DNA of 64,000 bases from Prescottella agglutinans (GCF_004011865.1 NZ_RKLP01000005.1:1-64000); one strand, 5' to 3'; numbered from the stretch's first letter, positions 44,901 to 53,267 are shown. A program made the numbers and translations. Notes: generated by a model from the sequence alone, not told the origin.

Positions 44901-45153
44901 ACTGGGCTTCAAGTCGGGCGCGAAGGCACCGGGCGCCCGCAAGGCCGCCCCGGCCGCCTCTGCTCCGGCACCAGCTGCCCCGGCTGCCGAGCCCGTCGCA
45001 GAGCCCGAGCAGCCTGCCGCACCGCAGGCCGAGGCCGCACCGGCCGAGGCTCCGGCGCCGAAGCAGGAGGCGTCGACGCCGCCTCCGCCGCAGGCCAAGC
45101 CCGGCGCGCTGGGCTTCAAGGCCGGCGCCAAGGCCCCCGGCCGCAAGAAGTAG
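41977..45153 (+). CDS. Membrane iron-sulfur reductase, Rv0338c type, with repetitive C-terminal tail (1058 aa)
   Basis: The N-terminal 250 residues contain about five membrane helices, like a NarI/HdrE-type cytochrome-b-like domain. Two [4Fe-4S] motifs follow: CTECGRCQSQCP (from C298) and CTTCGACVEQCP (from C400). Two CCG-type domains come next (CAHCFNALGNEYPQ, HDPCYLGRHNK, CCGAGGARMWMEE, CPFCRVM), as in heterodisulfide-reductase HdrD/GlpC-like proteins. From about residue 745 the protein is Ala/Pro/Glu/Lys-rich with about eight copies of a G-L-x-M-K-x-x-AKAPG unit. It probably passes electrons from a cytoplasmic donor to the quinone pool. The M. tuberculosis counterpart Rv0338c is reported essential. 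Confidence 0.9.
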   Translation: MNALTITLGTVGVLLSLVCWASFLSGAWRMAKTVQIGQSAPDRWRPFFPRFKQMIVEFIAHTRMQKFRTVGWAHWLVMIGFLGGALLWFEAYGQTFDPTFHWPLFGNTWVWHLWDEILGIGTVVGILTLIVIRQLNHPRIPERLSRFGGSRFGAAYFVEVVVLIEGLGMIMVKAGRIAMTGHSNPWTDFFTMRVAELLPSSAVMVSCFAFVKLMSGMIWLFVVGRNITWGVAWHRFSAFPNIYFKREDDGGVALGAAKPMMSKGRALDMENVDPDTDTLGAGRIEDFSWKGWLDFTTCTECGRCQSQCPAWNTGKPLSPKLLIMSLRDHGYAKAPYLLAGGRKDMGGDEVGLVDAEGNVLENKLAAIPEAARAEAERPLIGESVEGELGGIIDPETLWSCTTCGACVEQCPVDIEHVDHIIDMRRYQVLIESEFPSELAGLFKNLENKGNPWGQNSKDRLNWINEMDFEIPVYGQDADSFEDYEYLFWVGCAGAYEDRAKKTTKAVAELLATAGVKFMVLGAEETCTGDSARRAGNEFLFQQLAMQNIELLNTVFDGTPDNKRKIVVTCAHCFNALGNEYPQVGGVYEVVHHTQLLNRLVRAKKLVPVAKLNEDVTYHDPCYLGRHNKVYDAPRELMEASGAKLNEMPRHGERSMCCGAGGARMWMEEQLGKRINIDRVDEALTTSPKKIATGCPFCRVMLTDGVTARQEQGQGEGVEVVDVAQMMLETVTRLDPAQLTANLKVEPREKAPVASAPAAEAAAPVAEAPVAEAAPAAEAAPAAAAAPAAGKGLQMKGLAKAPGAKAPGGKGLQMKGAAKAPGAKAEAAAPAAEAAPAAEAPAAPVAKPGGLGMKGGAKAPGGKGLQMKGAAKAPGAKAAAPAPAAAPAAEAPAAEAPAAPAAPAAKPGGLAMKGGAKAPGGKGLQMKGGAKAPGAKAAAPAPAAEAPAAAPAAPAAEAPAAPAAEAKPAPQAKPGALGFKSGAKAPGARKAAPAASAPAPAAPAAEPVAEPEQPAAPQAEAAPAEAPAPKQEASTPPPPQAKPGALGFKAGAKAPGRKK

Positions 45154-45160
45154 TTCGACC

Positions 45161-45198
45161 CGACTGCGCCCCCACCGATAGCGGTGGGGGCGCAGTCG
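45161..45198 (+). terminator. Strong hairpin terminator of the Fe-S reductase gene
   Basis: CGACTGCGCCCCCACCG (45161-45177) pairs over 17 bp with CGGTGGGGGCGCAGTCG (45182-45198) around ATAG. It starts 7 bp after the stop codon. Confidence 0.9.
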
Positions 45199-45380
45199 TA
45201 TGCGCACGCCTCTCGACGCCACACACGATTTCTCCGCATCACACACGAATTCGCTATGGAGAACGTGTGTGAGCTCGAGAGAACCTGTGTGTTCTCGAAC
45301 CATCCACAGGTCCGAGGTTGTCCCCAGCCCAGCCTTCGGACCGGCACGAACGACGTCCGTCTCGCGGGGAGGACGGCACG

Positions 45381-46349
45381 ATGCCGGATGTGGACTCACA
45401 CATCATCCGACGCGCCGAGGCGCTGCGACGCGGGGCCGCAGACCATCAACTGCAGCGGCAGTGCCGGACCGGGGCCTGGCGGCGGCTCAGGCCCGGGCGA
45501 TACGCCCCGCGGGCCGAGTTCGACGCGTTGGACGCCCGCGAACGGCACCGACTCCGGGCGGTGGAAACCCTGCGGGCCGCAGCCTCGGATGCGGTGTTCA
45601 GCCACCAGTCCGCGGCCGTCCTCCACGGGCTGGACCTGTGGAACACCCCGCTCGCCGTCGCGCACCTGACCCGCAGCCGTCCGACCGGCGGCCGACGCAC
45701 CCGGCACCGCCACGTCCACTCCGCGACGCTGCGGCCCGACGAGATCACCGAGGTCGACGGGCTCGCCGTGACGACCGTGGCGCGGACGGTGGCAGATCTG
45801 GCGCGGACGCTGCCGTTCGAACAGGCCGTCGTCGTCGGTGATCACGCGCTGCATGCGAGCGGACTGACAGCCGACGACTTGGCTGCCGTCGCGGACACGA
45901 TCGCGCCGCATGTGGGGCGGCGCCGCGTCCACCGCGTCCTCGACCAACTCGACGGCCGCTCCGAGAGCGTCGGCGAATCACGCAGCCGGGTCTTGATGGT
46001 GCGAGAACAGCTGCCTGTTCCGAACTGCCAGTCGAACCTCTACGGCGCCGACGGCAATCACCTGGGACGAGTGGACTTCCTGTTCGAGGAGTTCGGTGTC
46101 GTGGGCGAGTTCGACGGGCGCGGCAAGTACGGCCGCCTCGTCCCCGACGGGCAGGTCCCGGCGGACGTGGTGTGGGCGGAAAAGAAGCGCGAGGACGCGA
46201 TCCGGGCCACGGGCCGGCAGGTGGTGCGGTGGAGCTGGGACGAACTCGAAACCCCGTACGTGATCGTTCGGCGAATCCGCGACGCGTTCGAGCGGGCGCG
46301 GCTCTCTACCCAACCGCGTGGATACGTCGAGCACACGCCGCAGGCGTGA
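45381..46349 (+). CDS. AbiEi-antitoxin-like/DUF559-type protein (322 aa)
   Basis: The ATG at 45381 (MPDVDSHIIRRAEALRRGAA) follows GGGGAGGA. The N-terminal part looks like a winged-helix type IV antitoxin (AbiEi) domain: WRRLRPGRYAPRAEF, AVFSHQSAAVLHGLDLWN. The C-terminal part resembles a very-short-patch-repair/DUF559 nuclease fold, with DFLFEEFGVVGEFDGRGKYG and AIRATGRQVVRWSWDELETP. Such genes are numerous in actinobacteria and usually stand alone, as here. No partner toxin is adjacent. The decayed relative at 15366 shows the family turns over in this genome. Nuclease activity is untested for the family as far as I know. Confidence 0.75.
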   Translation: MPDVDSHIIRRAEALRRGAADHQLQRQCRTGAWRRLRPGRYAPRAEFDALDARERHRLRAVETLRAAASDAVFSHQSAAVLHGLDLWNTPLAVAHLTRSRPTGGRRTRHRHVHSATLRPDEITEVDGLAVTTVARTVADLARTLPFEQAVVVGDHALHASGLTADDLAAVADTIAPHVGRRRVHRVLDQLDGRSESVGESRSRVLMVREQLPVPNCQSNLYGADGNHLGRVDFLFEEFGVVGEFDGRGKYGRLVPDGQVPADVVWAEKKREDAIRATGRQVVRWSWDELETPYVIVRRIRDAFERARLSTQPRGYVEHTPQA

Positions 46350-46352
46350 CCG

Positions 46353-47381
46353 TCACTCCCGACCCGAGGAGATCCATTCCGGTCCGTTGAAGGTCAGGTT
46401 GCGCCCGCCGGTGACCAGGTCTGCGACGCGGTCGAGCCGCGCGAGTTGGGACGCCGACAGTTCCAGCGACGACGCCGCCGCGTTCTCGTCGACGCGTGCG
46501 CTGCGCCGAGTTCCCGGGATCGGCGCGACCGGCAGGCCCAGGCGCGTGCCCTGTGCCAGCAGCCAGGCCAGGGCTACCTGTGCCGGGGTGGCCCCGACCT
46601 CCCCGGCCACCGCGCGGACGTGTTCCACGACGACCTGGTTCGCGTCGAAGTGCCGATCGAACCGGTCCTGGCCCTGGAGCATCGAGCCCGACACCGCTTC
46701 CCGGGAGAGTGTTCCGGTCAGGAACCCGCGACCGAGCGGCGAGTACGGGACGAATCCCGCACCGACGTCGAGCGCCGCGGGCACGACGCGCCGCTCGACG
46801 TCACGCGACCAGAGACTCCACTCGCTCTGGACGGCGCTGATCGGATGCACCGCGGCGGCCGCCCTGAGCTCGTCACCGGTCACCTCCGACAGCCCGAGGT
46901 GCCGCACCTTGCCCTCGCGGACCAACTCGGCCATCGCCGCGACCGTCTCCTCGATCGGGCGGCCGATCTCCCGCCGGTGCATGTAGTAGAGGTCGATCAC
47001 GTCGGTCCCCAGTCGCCGCAGCGACGCCTCGCAAGCCGACCGGACGTAGTCCCGGTCGCCGCGGGTCGGTGTGCCGCCGCCTGCGCCGATCGCGCCGGTG
47101 ATGCCGAACTTTGTGGCCAGCTGCACCTCGCCGCGTCGTGTGCGCAGCACCTGCGCGAGGAGTTCCTCGTTGGTGCCGGCGGGCCCGACGGTGCCCGGCC
47201 GCGGCGTGCCGTAGACGTCGGCGGTGTCGATGAAGGTGACGCCCACGTCGATCGCATGGTGCAGGGTCCGCTCCGCCTCGGCCGGGTCGGTGTGGCCGTA
47301 GACGTGACTCAGGGCCATGCCGCCCAGTCCGATTCGGCTCACTCGCATTCCGTGTCCGAGTTCGATGGTCGGTACCGTCAT
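46353..47381 (-). CDS. Aldo/keto reductase (342 aa)
   Basis: This is an NADPH-dependent AKR with a TIM barrel. The tetrad is seen as Asp in FIDTADVYG (with Tyr four residues on), Lys in LATKFGI and His in YYMHRREIG. The N-terminal RIGLGGMALSHVYG and C-terminal PIPGTRRSARVDENAAAS fit the YajO/AKR12-like group. It begins 1 bp behind the MerR regulator on the same strand, so the two form an operon controlled at the palindrome 47839-47860. The substrate is probably a reactive aldehyde or ketone. Confidence 0.9.
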   Translation of the reverse strand: MTVPTIELGHGMRVSRIGLGGMALSHVYGHTDPAEAERTLHHAIDVGVTFIDTADVYGTPRPGTVGPAGTNEELLAQVLRTRRGEVQLATKFGITGAIGAGGGTPTRGDRDYVRSACEASLRRLGTDVIDLYYMHRREIGRPIEETVAAMAELVREGKVRHLGLSEVTGDELRAAAAVHPISAVQSEWSLWSRDVERRVVPAALDVGAGFVPYSPLGRGFLTGTLSREAVSGSMLQGQDRFDRHFDANQVVVEHVRAVAGEVGATPAQVALAWLLAQGTRLGLPVAPIPGTRRSARVDENAAASSLELSASQLARLDRVADLVTGGRNLTFNGPEWISSGRE

Positions 47382-47382
47382 G

Positions 47383-47823
47383 TCAGTTCCCCTCCGTCTG
47401 CCGTTGCCTCAGCCGGGTCGTGGCGTCGACGATCGGTCTGTTCTCACAATCGAGTCCGCGTTCGACGAGGTCGCGGTAGTGCTCGATCTTGGCGTCGAGC
47501 GCGCCGAGATCCTGACGCAGTTGGGCCAGTTGGCCGAGCACCCGTTCGCGGTGCGCGCGCAGCATGGTCATCCGCCGCCCATGGCTCGCGGCCCCCTCGT
47601 CGTACATCGCGAGGAAGGACCGGATCTCGGCAACGGGCATCCCGGTGCGACGTAGTCGGACGATCAGTTCGATCGTGCGCACGGCGGCGTCGTCGTAGAT
47701 TCGGCGCCCGTCACTGCCGCGCTCGACACGCGGGATGAGCCCCTCCCGTTCGTACCAGCGCAGTGTGTCCTGTGTCAGGCCCGTCGCCTCGGACACCTCC
47801 GCGATTCCCAGCGCTGCTGTCAT
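47383..47823 (-). CDS. MerR-family regulator (146 aa)
   Basis: The ATG at 47823 opens MTAALGIAEVSEATGLTQDT with the MerR HTH and wing (LRWYEREGLIPRVERGSDGR, RIYDDAAVRTIELIVRLRRT), followed by a dimerisation coiled coil (AHRERVLGQLAQLRQDLGAL). The single Cys (LDCENRP) is near the C-terminus. It resembles the MerR members paired with aldo/keto reductases and other detoxification enzymes. A perfect 9-bp-arm palindrome lies 16 bp upstream, where MerR proteins bind between -35 and -10. Confidence 0.88.
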   Translation of the reverse strand: MTAALGIAEVSEATGLTQDTLRWYEREGLIPRVERGSDGRRIYDDAAVRTIELIVRLRRTGMPVAEIRSFLAMYDEGAASHGRRMTMLRAHRERVLGQLAQLRQDLGALDAKIEHYRDLVERGLDCENRPIVDATTRLRQRQTEGN

Positions 47824-47838
47824 GGGTCCCGACGGTAG

Positions 47839-47860
47839 GCGTTGGAGCGCACTCCAACGC
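47839..47860. promoter_or_regulatory. MerR-type operator upstream of MerR-AKR operon
   Basis: GCGTTGGAG (47839-47847) and CTCCAACGC (47852-47860) are perfect arms around CGCA. The core GTTGGAG-N4-CTCCAAC is typical of MerR-family promoters. It fills the 42-bp gap between the S9 peptidase stop and the MerR start. Confidence 0.85.
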
Positions 47861-47865
47861 AACTG

Positions 47866-49815
47866 CTAGGGCCGCCACAGCTCCAGCTGCGGCACGCCGG
47901 GCGTCTCGAACCCCATGACCTGCCCGTAGAACGACAGTTCCGCCTCGCGGGCGCTGACGATCGTCTCGACGCGGCGGAATCCGTGGGCCTCGCCCTGGTA
48001 CGCGAGGTAGGCGTGCGGGATCCGCTTCCGCACGAGCGCGGCGCGGAACCGCTCCGCCTGCGACGGCGGGACGATCGGGTCGGACAGCCCCTGGAGCAGC
48101 AGCACCGGGCAGGAGAGGCCGTCGACGTTGTTCACCGGCGCCCGCCGGGCGTACAGGTCGGCGGCCGCGGGCAGTGGACCGATCAGCCCGTCGATGTACC
48201 GGGACTCGAAATCGTGGGTCTCCTTGACGAACTCGACCAGTTCGGCCACGCCGTAGTACGAGACGCCGCACGCGAACACGTCCGACGTCGTCAGCGCGGA
48301 CAGCACGGTCCAGCCGCCGGCCGAACCTCCCTCGATCGCGAGACGATCGGGGTCGGCGAGACCGGCGTCGGCGAGACCACGCACGGCGGCGACGGTGTCC
48401 TCGACGTCGACGATCCCCCACTGTCCGCGCAGCCGGTTGCGGTACTCGCGGCCGTACCCGCTCGAGCCGCCGTAGTTGACGTCGACGACGCCGATGCCGC
48501 GGCTCGTGAAGTACGCGTACACGAGGTGCACCGCGGGTGCGACGTGCGCGGTCGGCCCGCCGTGCACGAATGCGACGTACGGCGGGAGTTCTCCCTCGGG
48601 CGCGGTGAAGTTCGGGTTGCGGGGCGGGTAGACGATCGCGTGGACCTCGCGCTCGGGACCGTCGAAGGTGAGGGCCTGCGCCTCGGGGAGGTACGCGACG
48701 TCGGGCAGGCCGTCGACCGCCAGTCGCACTTCGGTGAGCCGCCCGGTGTCGAGATCGAGCATCCGCAGCCCGGACGCGACGCGAGCGCCGCCGCAGCGCA
48801 ACAGGATCCGACGGCCGTCCACGTCACAGATCTGCACGGACGAGAGGCCCTCGAGTTCGACGTCGCGCAGTGCGCCGGTGCGCGGGTCGAGGACCGCCAG
48901 GGTGTCGGTACCGACGGTCCGGGTGGTCAGCAGGGTGCCGTCGTCGAGGGCCGTGTACCAGCGGGCGCCGAGTTGCCACAGCGGGGCACCGAAGTCGGCG
49001 CCCCGCGGGCAGATCGGTTCCACCACACCGTCGTCCACCGAGACGCGGCAGAGGTTCCACCACCCGCTGCGGTCGGTGATCACGTGCAGTGTCGATGCGT
49101 CGACCCATTCGGGTTGGAGCACCGACTCGTCGGGAGCACCGAGTAACGTCTCCAGGACGCCGGTCGCGAGATCGAGGACACGCAGTTCGGTTCCGTCCCA
49201 GGGCATCTGCGGGTGGTTCCACGCGATCCACGCGAGCCGGCCGCCGTCCGGCGAGAGCCGCGGGTAGGCCAGGAAGTCGGAGCCGCCGACCACCGAGCGG
49301 ATCGCGGACGGGTCGTCGGCGCCCGAACCGTCGAGCGGGACCACGCAGATGTCCCGGGTCACCTCGTCACCCGCGTGACGCTCGCGGACACACCACACGT
49401 CCCGCCCCACGACGAGGAGGTCGGCGTACCGAATCGCGGCCGCTGTCAACGGGATCGGCGTCAGCGGGACGGGTGCGACGTCGACGGACGCGTCGAACCG
49501 GTACAGCCGCTGGTCGCTGAACTCCGCGAACACCAGGATCGAGTCGTCGGTCACCGTCCACGCACCGCCGCCGTACTCGTGGACGCGGGTGCGCGCGTTC
49601 CACGGCAGCGGCAGGACGTCGACGGGTTCGCCGTCGGCGCCGAGGCGCCGGATCGCGGTCCGCCCGCCCTCGGTGGGACGCTGCTCCGACCACCAGGCCC
49701 GACCGTCGACGAAGCGTGCCCCCTCCACCGGATGCCCACTCGCGGCGAGGTGCGTGGCGGTGATCGGCGAGATCCACGACCCGTAGGGCGCGACGGCCGG
49801 CGCAGCGTTCGTCAT
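47866..49815 (-). CDS. S9-family prolyl-oligopeptidase-like serine peptidase (649 aa)
   Basis: The N-terminal half is a WD/beta-propeller-like region with segments such as YPRLSPDGGRLAWIAWNHPQ and LQPEWVDASTLHVITDRSGW. The C-terminal alpha/beta hydrolase domain has YVAFVHGGPTAH, VNYGGSSGYGREYRNRLRGQ (with G-I in the next turn), the nucleophile in EGGSAGGWTVL, the acid in QGLSDPIVPP and the His in GEAHGFR. It matches the cytosolic acylaminoacyl/dipeptidyl-peptidase type. No signal is seen, so it cleaves short peptides inside the cell. The ATG at 49815 (MTNAAPAVAPYGSW) gives the expected length. It is divergent from the PPOX gene with 48 bp between. Confidence 0.9.
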   Translation of the reverse strand: MTNAAPAVAPYGSWISPITATHLAASGHPVEGARFVDGRAWWSEQRPTEGGRTAIRRLGADGEPVDVLPLPWNARTRVHEYGGGAWTVTDDSILVFAEFSDQRLYRFDASVDVAPVPLTPIPLTAAAIRYADLLVVGRDVWCVRERHAGDEVTRDICVVPLDGSGADDPSAIRSVVGGSDFLAYPRLSPDGGRLAWIAWNHPQMPWDGTELRVLDLATGVLETLLGAPDESVLQPEWVDASTLHVITDRSGWWNLCRVSVDDGVVEPICPRGADFGAPLWQLGARWYTALDDGTLLTTRTVGTDTLAVLDPRTGALRDVELEGLSSVQICDVDGRRILLRCGGARVASGLRMLDLDTGRLTEVRLAVDGLPDVAYLPEAQALTFDGPEREVHAIVYPPRNPNFTAPEGELPPYVAFVHGGPTAHVAPAVHLVYAYFTSRGIGVVDVNYGGSSGYGREYRNRLRGQWGIVDVEDTVAAVRGLADAGLADPDRLAIEGGSAGGWTVLSALTTSDVFACGVSYYGVAELVEFVKETHDFESRYIDGLIGPLPAAADLYARRAPVNNVDGLSCPVLLLQGLSDPIVPPSQAERFRAALVRKRIPHAYLAYQGEAHGFRRVETIVSAREAELSFYGQVMGFETPGVPQLELWRP

Positions 49816-49863
49816 GCAGGACACCCTAGCCAGGGACCCCGGTCGTCGACGTACTGTTTCCCC

Positions 49864-50274
49864 ATGCCCGCGCGCGTGCCGCAGCGATTCGCCGACGCCC
49901 CCGTCGCGCGGATGGCGACGACGTCGGCGGACGGCGATCCGCACCTGGTCCCGGTGGTCTTCGCGGTCGTCGACGACACGATCTACACCGCGGTCGACGA
50001 CAAGCCCAAGACCACCCGGCGCCTGAGGCGTCTCGCGAACATCGCGGCGACGGGCCGCGTGAGCCTGCTCGTCGACCACTACGACGACGACTGGACGCGA
50101 CTGTGGTGGGTGCGGGTCGACGGGTCGGCGCAGGTGATCGCCGCCGAGGGCGAGGAGGGTCGCCGCGCGATCGATGCGCTGGTCGCGAAGTATCCGCAGT
50201 ACCGGTCGATGCGCCCGGCCGGCCCCGTGGTCGCCGTGCGCGACCTTCGGTGCCGGTCGTGGGCGGCCGCCTGA
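49864..50274 (+). CDS. PPOX-class F420-dependent oxidoreductase-like protein (136 aa)
   Basis: This small split-beta-barrel flavin/F420-binding protein starts at MPARVPQRFADAPVARMATT, with PHLVPVVFAVVDDTIYTAVD (KPKTTRRLRRL next) and a C-terminal WWVRVDGSAQVI region. The layout fits the Rv-type PPOX-class F420-dependent enzymes of mycobacteria. The ATG at 49864 has only a short leader, and only 48 bp separate it from the divergent peptidase, so it may be leaderless. Function is probably reduction of small electrophiles. Confidence 0.8.
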   Translation: MPARVPQRFADAPVARMATTSADGDPHLVPVVFAVVDDTIYTAVDDKPKTTRRLRRLANIAATGRVSLLVDHYDDDWTRLWWVRVDGSAQVIAAEGEEGRRAIDALVAKYPQYRSMRPAGPVVAVRDLRCRSWAAA

Positions 50275-50445
50275 GCCGCGCGACGCCCGTCACACCGATC
50301 ACCGCCGGCGCGGCGACACCCCCGCCGCCGAGGGCAACCGAATCGGCGCTCTACCTGGCCCGATACCCGGACGATCGAGCCCCGGGCGGGGCCTCCGCCC
50401 GCAGGCGGCCGATTTCCGTTTGCGCCCGAGTGGAATCATGGTTGC

Positions 50446-51699
50446 GTGAGCACTCCAGATTCCGTCCGCCATCATCGGCCGCAGCGCGCTCTCGAGCAGT
50501 CCACCAAACTGCAGAACGTGCTGTACGAGATCCGGGGGCCGGTGCACGCGCACGCGGCGCGCCTGGAGGCGGAGGGGCATCGGATCCTCAAGCTCAACAT
50601 CGGCAACCCCGCCCCGTTCGGTTTCGAGGCGCCCGACGTGATCATGCGCGACATGATCGCGGCACTGCCCTACGCGCAGGGCTATTCGGAGTCCAAGGGC
50701 ATCCTGTCGGCCCGCCGCGCCATCGTCACGCGGTACGAACTGGTGCCCGGGTTCCCCGAACTCGACGTCGACGACATCTACCTCGGCAACGGCGTCTCCG
50801 AGCTCATCACGATGACGATGCAGGCGCTGCTCGACGACGGCGACGAGGTGCTCATCCCCGCACCGGACTACCCGCTGTGGACCGCGATGACGAGCCTGTC
50901 GGGCGGCACCCCGGTGCACTACCTGTGCGACGAGCAGAACGACTGGAACCCGGACATCGCGGACATCGAGTCCAAGATCACGGACAAGACCAAGGCGCTG
51001 CTGGTCATCAACCCGAACAACCCGACGGGTGCCGTGTACTCGGCGGAGGTGCTCGCGCAGCTCGTCGACCTGGCACGCAAGCACCAGTTGCTGCTGCTGT
51101 CGGACGAGATCTACGACAAGATCCTCTACGACGACGCCAAGCACATCTCGCTGGCCACGCTCGCTCCCGACCTGCTGTGTCTAACGTTCAACGGGCTGTC
51201 GAAGGCATACCGGGTCGCCGGCTACCGCTCGGGTTGGGTCGCCATCACCGGACCGAAGGACCACGCCGCCGGCTTCCTCGAGGGCCTGGATCTGCTCGCG
51301 TCCACCCGCCTGTGCCCGAACGTCCCCGGCCAGCACGCCATCCAGGTGGCGCTCGGCGGACATCAGAGCATCGAGGATCTGGTCCTGCCCGGCGGCCGAC
51401 TGCTCGAGCAGCGCGACGTCGCGTGGGAGCGGCTCAACATGATTCCCGGCGTCTCGTGCGTCAAGCCGCGGGGCGCGCTGTACGCCTTCCCCCGCCTGGA
51501 TCCGAACGTCTACGAGATCCACGACGACGAGAAGCTGGTTCAGGACCTGTTGCTGCAGGAGAAGATCCTCATGGTCCAGGGCACCGGCTTCAACTGGCCC
51601 GACCATGATCATCTTCGCATCGTGACGCTGCCATGGGCGCGGGATCTGGCGGTCGCGATCGAACGATTCGGCAACTTCCTGTCGAGCTACAAGCAGTGA
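50446..51699 (+). CDS. aspC: PLP-dependent aminotransferase, AlaA/AspC type (417 aa)
   Basis: This is a class I aminotransferase of fold type I. The PLP lysine is in NGLSKAYRVAGYR, with substrate-binding NPNNPTGAVYS and RSGWVAITG and the late GALYAFPRL. N-terminal NIGNPAPFGFEAPD is typical of the AlaA-like group, so alanine/glutamate-pyruvate transamination is as likely as aspartate. The GTG at 50446 (MSTPDSVRHHRPQ) is the likely start. Its M. tuberculosis counterpart is Rv0337c (aspC), which sits next to Rv0338c there, as this gene lies close to the Fe-S reductase here. A terminator hairpin follows. Confidence 0.88.
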   Translation: MSTPDSVRHHRPQRALEQSTKLQNVLYEIRGPVHAHAARLEAEGHRILKLNIGNPAPFGFEAPDVIMRDMIAALPYAQGYSESKGILSARRAIVTRYELVPGFPELDVDDIYLGNGVSELITMTMQALLDDGDEVLIPAPDYPLWTAMTSLSGGTPVHYLCDEQNDWNPDIADIESKITDKTKALLVINPNNPTGAVYSAEVLAQLVDLARKHQLLLLSDEIYDKILYDDAKHISLATLAPDLLCLTFNGLSKAYRVAGYRSGWVAITGPKDHAAGFLEGLDLLASTRLCPNVPGQHAIQVALGGHQSIEDLVLPGGRLLEQRDVAWERLNMIPGVSCVKPRGALYAFPRLDPNVYEIHDDEKLVQDLLLQEKILMVQGTGFNWPDHDHLRIVTLPWARDLAVAIERFGNFLSSYKQ

Positions 51700-51850
51700 C
51701 CACGGCCCACCTCGGGCATCGGTAGGAGGCGACACGGAACCCGACCCCAATCCAGCAAGATCGCTGCGATATGGGTAGATTCACCGTTTAGCACCATTGT
51801 GTGCCGTAAGCGCCTCGTCCTGCCCCTCCCCCCCTGGGCGACGAGGTTAT

Positions 51851-51887
51851 CGGTGGCGGGGACGACCCCCCCTGCTCCCCGCCACCG
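51851..51887 (+). terminator. Hairpin terminator after the aminotransferase gene
   Basis: CGGTGGCGGGGA (51851-51862) pairs with TCCCCGCCACCG (51876-51887), 12 bp, loop 13 nt. It lies about 150 bp behind the aminotransferase stop and 52 bp before the YibE/F start. The 239-bp gap holds no gene. Confidence 0.7.
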
Positions 51888-51938
51888 TCGCTTGCCTGTC
51901 CGTGCCCACTAATCTGACCCGGTGCGGAAGGCAGTCCG

Positions 51939-53267
51939 ATGACATCCGAGTTGTCGACCGATCGTGAGCAGACCCGGCGTCGTGTGCAGGTACCCGGGCA
52001 CGGCCACGGTCACGGCCACTTCGACGGGCCGGCCCCGGTCGGCCCCACCGCGGCCCGTGTCGTCGTGGGCCTCCTCGTCACCATCGCGACCGCCGTCGTC
52101 ATCGGCGCCGTCATCCTCTGGCCGAGCAAACAGCACGTCGAGATCCCGTTGCCGTTCCAGAGTGCCGGCGGCGGGGCCGTCACCACCGAGGCCGGGACGG
52201 TCGTCGCCCAGGACATCGCCCCGTGCGGCAGTCCGTCTGCGGGACGGGCATTCTCGGGCGAACCCGCGCCGTCGGCGGCGCTCGGTGGCGGGATCGACTG
52301 TCGCCGCAGCCTGGTCGCCATCGAGTCCGGCCCCAACGCGGGGACGCGGACGCTCCTCGAGATCGTCCCGGGTCCCGGACAGCCGGTGCTGAGTCTCGGC
52401 GAGCACGTTCGACTTGTCCGGCAGACGGATTCGACCGGCACCCCGATCTACTCGTTCAACGACTATTCGCGCGGCATGTCGCTGGCGCTCGTCGTCGCGG
52501 CCTTCGTGGTGGCGATCGTCGCGGTCGCGCGGTGGCGCGGGCTGCGCGCACTGCTGGGACTCGGGATCGCCTTCGGCGTTCTGGTCGTGTTCACGCTGCC
52601 CGCGCTCCTGGACGGCCAACCCGCGATGCCCGTCGCGCTCGTCTCCGGCGCGGCGATCCTCTTCGCCGTGCTGTACCTGGCCCACGGCGTGAACCTGCGG
52701 ACGAGTTCCGCGCTGCTCGGCACCCTCGCGTCGATGCTCGTCGCGGCGCTGCTGTCCGCCATCGCGATTCGGATGACGCACCTGACGGGTCTGTCGGAGG
52801 AGCAGAACACCAATGTGCAGGCCTACATCCAGCACGTGAGCATCACGGGACTCCTGCTGGCCGGCTTCATCATCGGATCGTTGGGGGTACTGAACGACGT
52901 CACGATCACGCAGGCGTCAGCCGCGTTCGAACTCGCGTCGATCGACGAATCGGCCACTCGCCGGACCATCTTCGCGTCGGCGATGCGGGTGGGGCGCGAC
53001 CACATCGCGAGCACCGTGTACACCCTGGTGCTCGCCTACGCCGGCGGCGCGCTTCCCCTGCTGCTCCTCTTCAGCGTCGCGGGAGGCTCCATCGGCGACG
53101 TGCTGACGGGCGACGCCGTCGCGATCGAGATCGTGCGATCGTCGGTGGGCGGGATCGCGCTGGCCCTCTCCGTGCCGCTCACGACCGCCATCGCGGCGCT
53201 GCTGGCACGCCCGCGGACGGCTGCGCCGGCCCGGCAACGACGACGACGCGGGCGCCACTCCCGGTGA
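51939..53267 (+). CDS. YibE/F family membrane protein (442 aa)
   Basis: A His-rich cytoplasmic start (GHGHGHGHFDG) is followed by one membrane helix, an extracytoplasmic domain of about 110 residues with two Cys (APCGSPS, IDCRRS), and about seven more helices. The conserved family core is GLLLAGFIIGSLGVLNDVTI followed by TQASAAFELASIDES and FASAMRVGRDHIASTVYTLV. YibE/F proteins are widespread and of unknown function. The His cluster could bind metal. It is monocistronic and converges on the second Hsp70-like gene. Confidence 0.85.
   Translation: MTSELSTDREQTRRRVQVPGHGHGHGHFDGPAPVGPTAARVVVGLLVTIATAVVIGAVILWPSKQHVEIPLPFQSAGGGAVTTEAGTVVAQDIAPCGSPSAGRAFSGEPAPSAALGGGIDCRRSLVAIESGPNAGTRTLLEIVPGPGQPVLSLGEHVRLVRQTDSTGTPIYSFNDYSRGMSLALVVAAFVVAIVAVARWRGLRALLGLGIAFGVLVVFTLPALLDGQPAMPVALVSGAAILFAVLYLAHGVNLRTSSALLGTLASMLVAALLSAIAIRMTHLTGLSEEQNTNVQAYIQHVSITGLLLAGFIIGSLGVLNDVTITQASAAFELASIDESATRRTIFASAMRVGRDHIASTVYTLVLAYAGGALPLLLLFSVAGGSIGDVLTGDAVAIEIVRSSVGGIALALSVPLTTAIAALLARPRTAAPARQRRRRGRHSR

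Noticed and set aside
41890-45399. A very long leftward open frame (over 1100 codons) opposite the Fe-S reductase gene
   Set aside because: It is Arg/Leu/Gly/Val-rich with no domain, follows the GC-skewed third positions of the true gene and lacks an RBS. The forward strand has clear Fe-S motifs.
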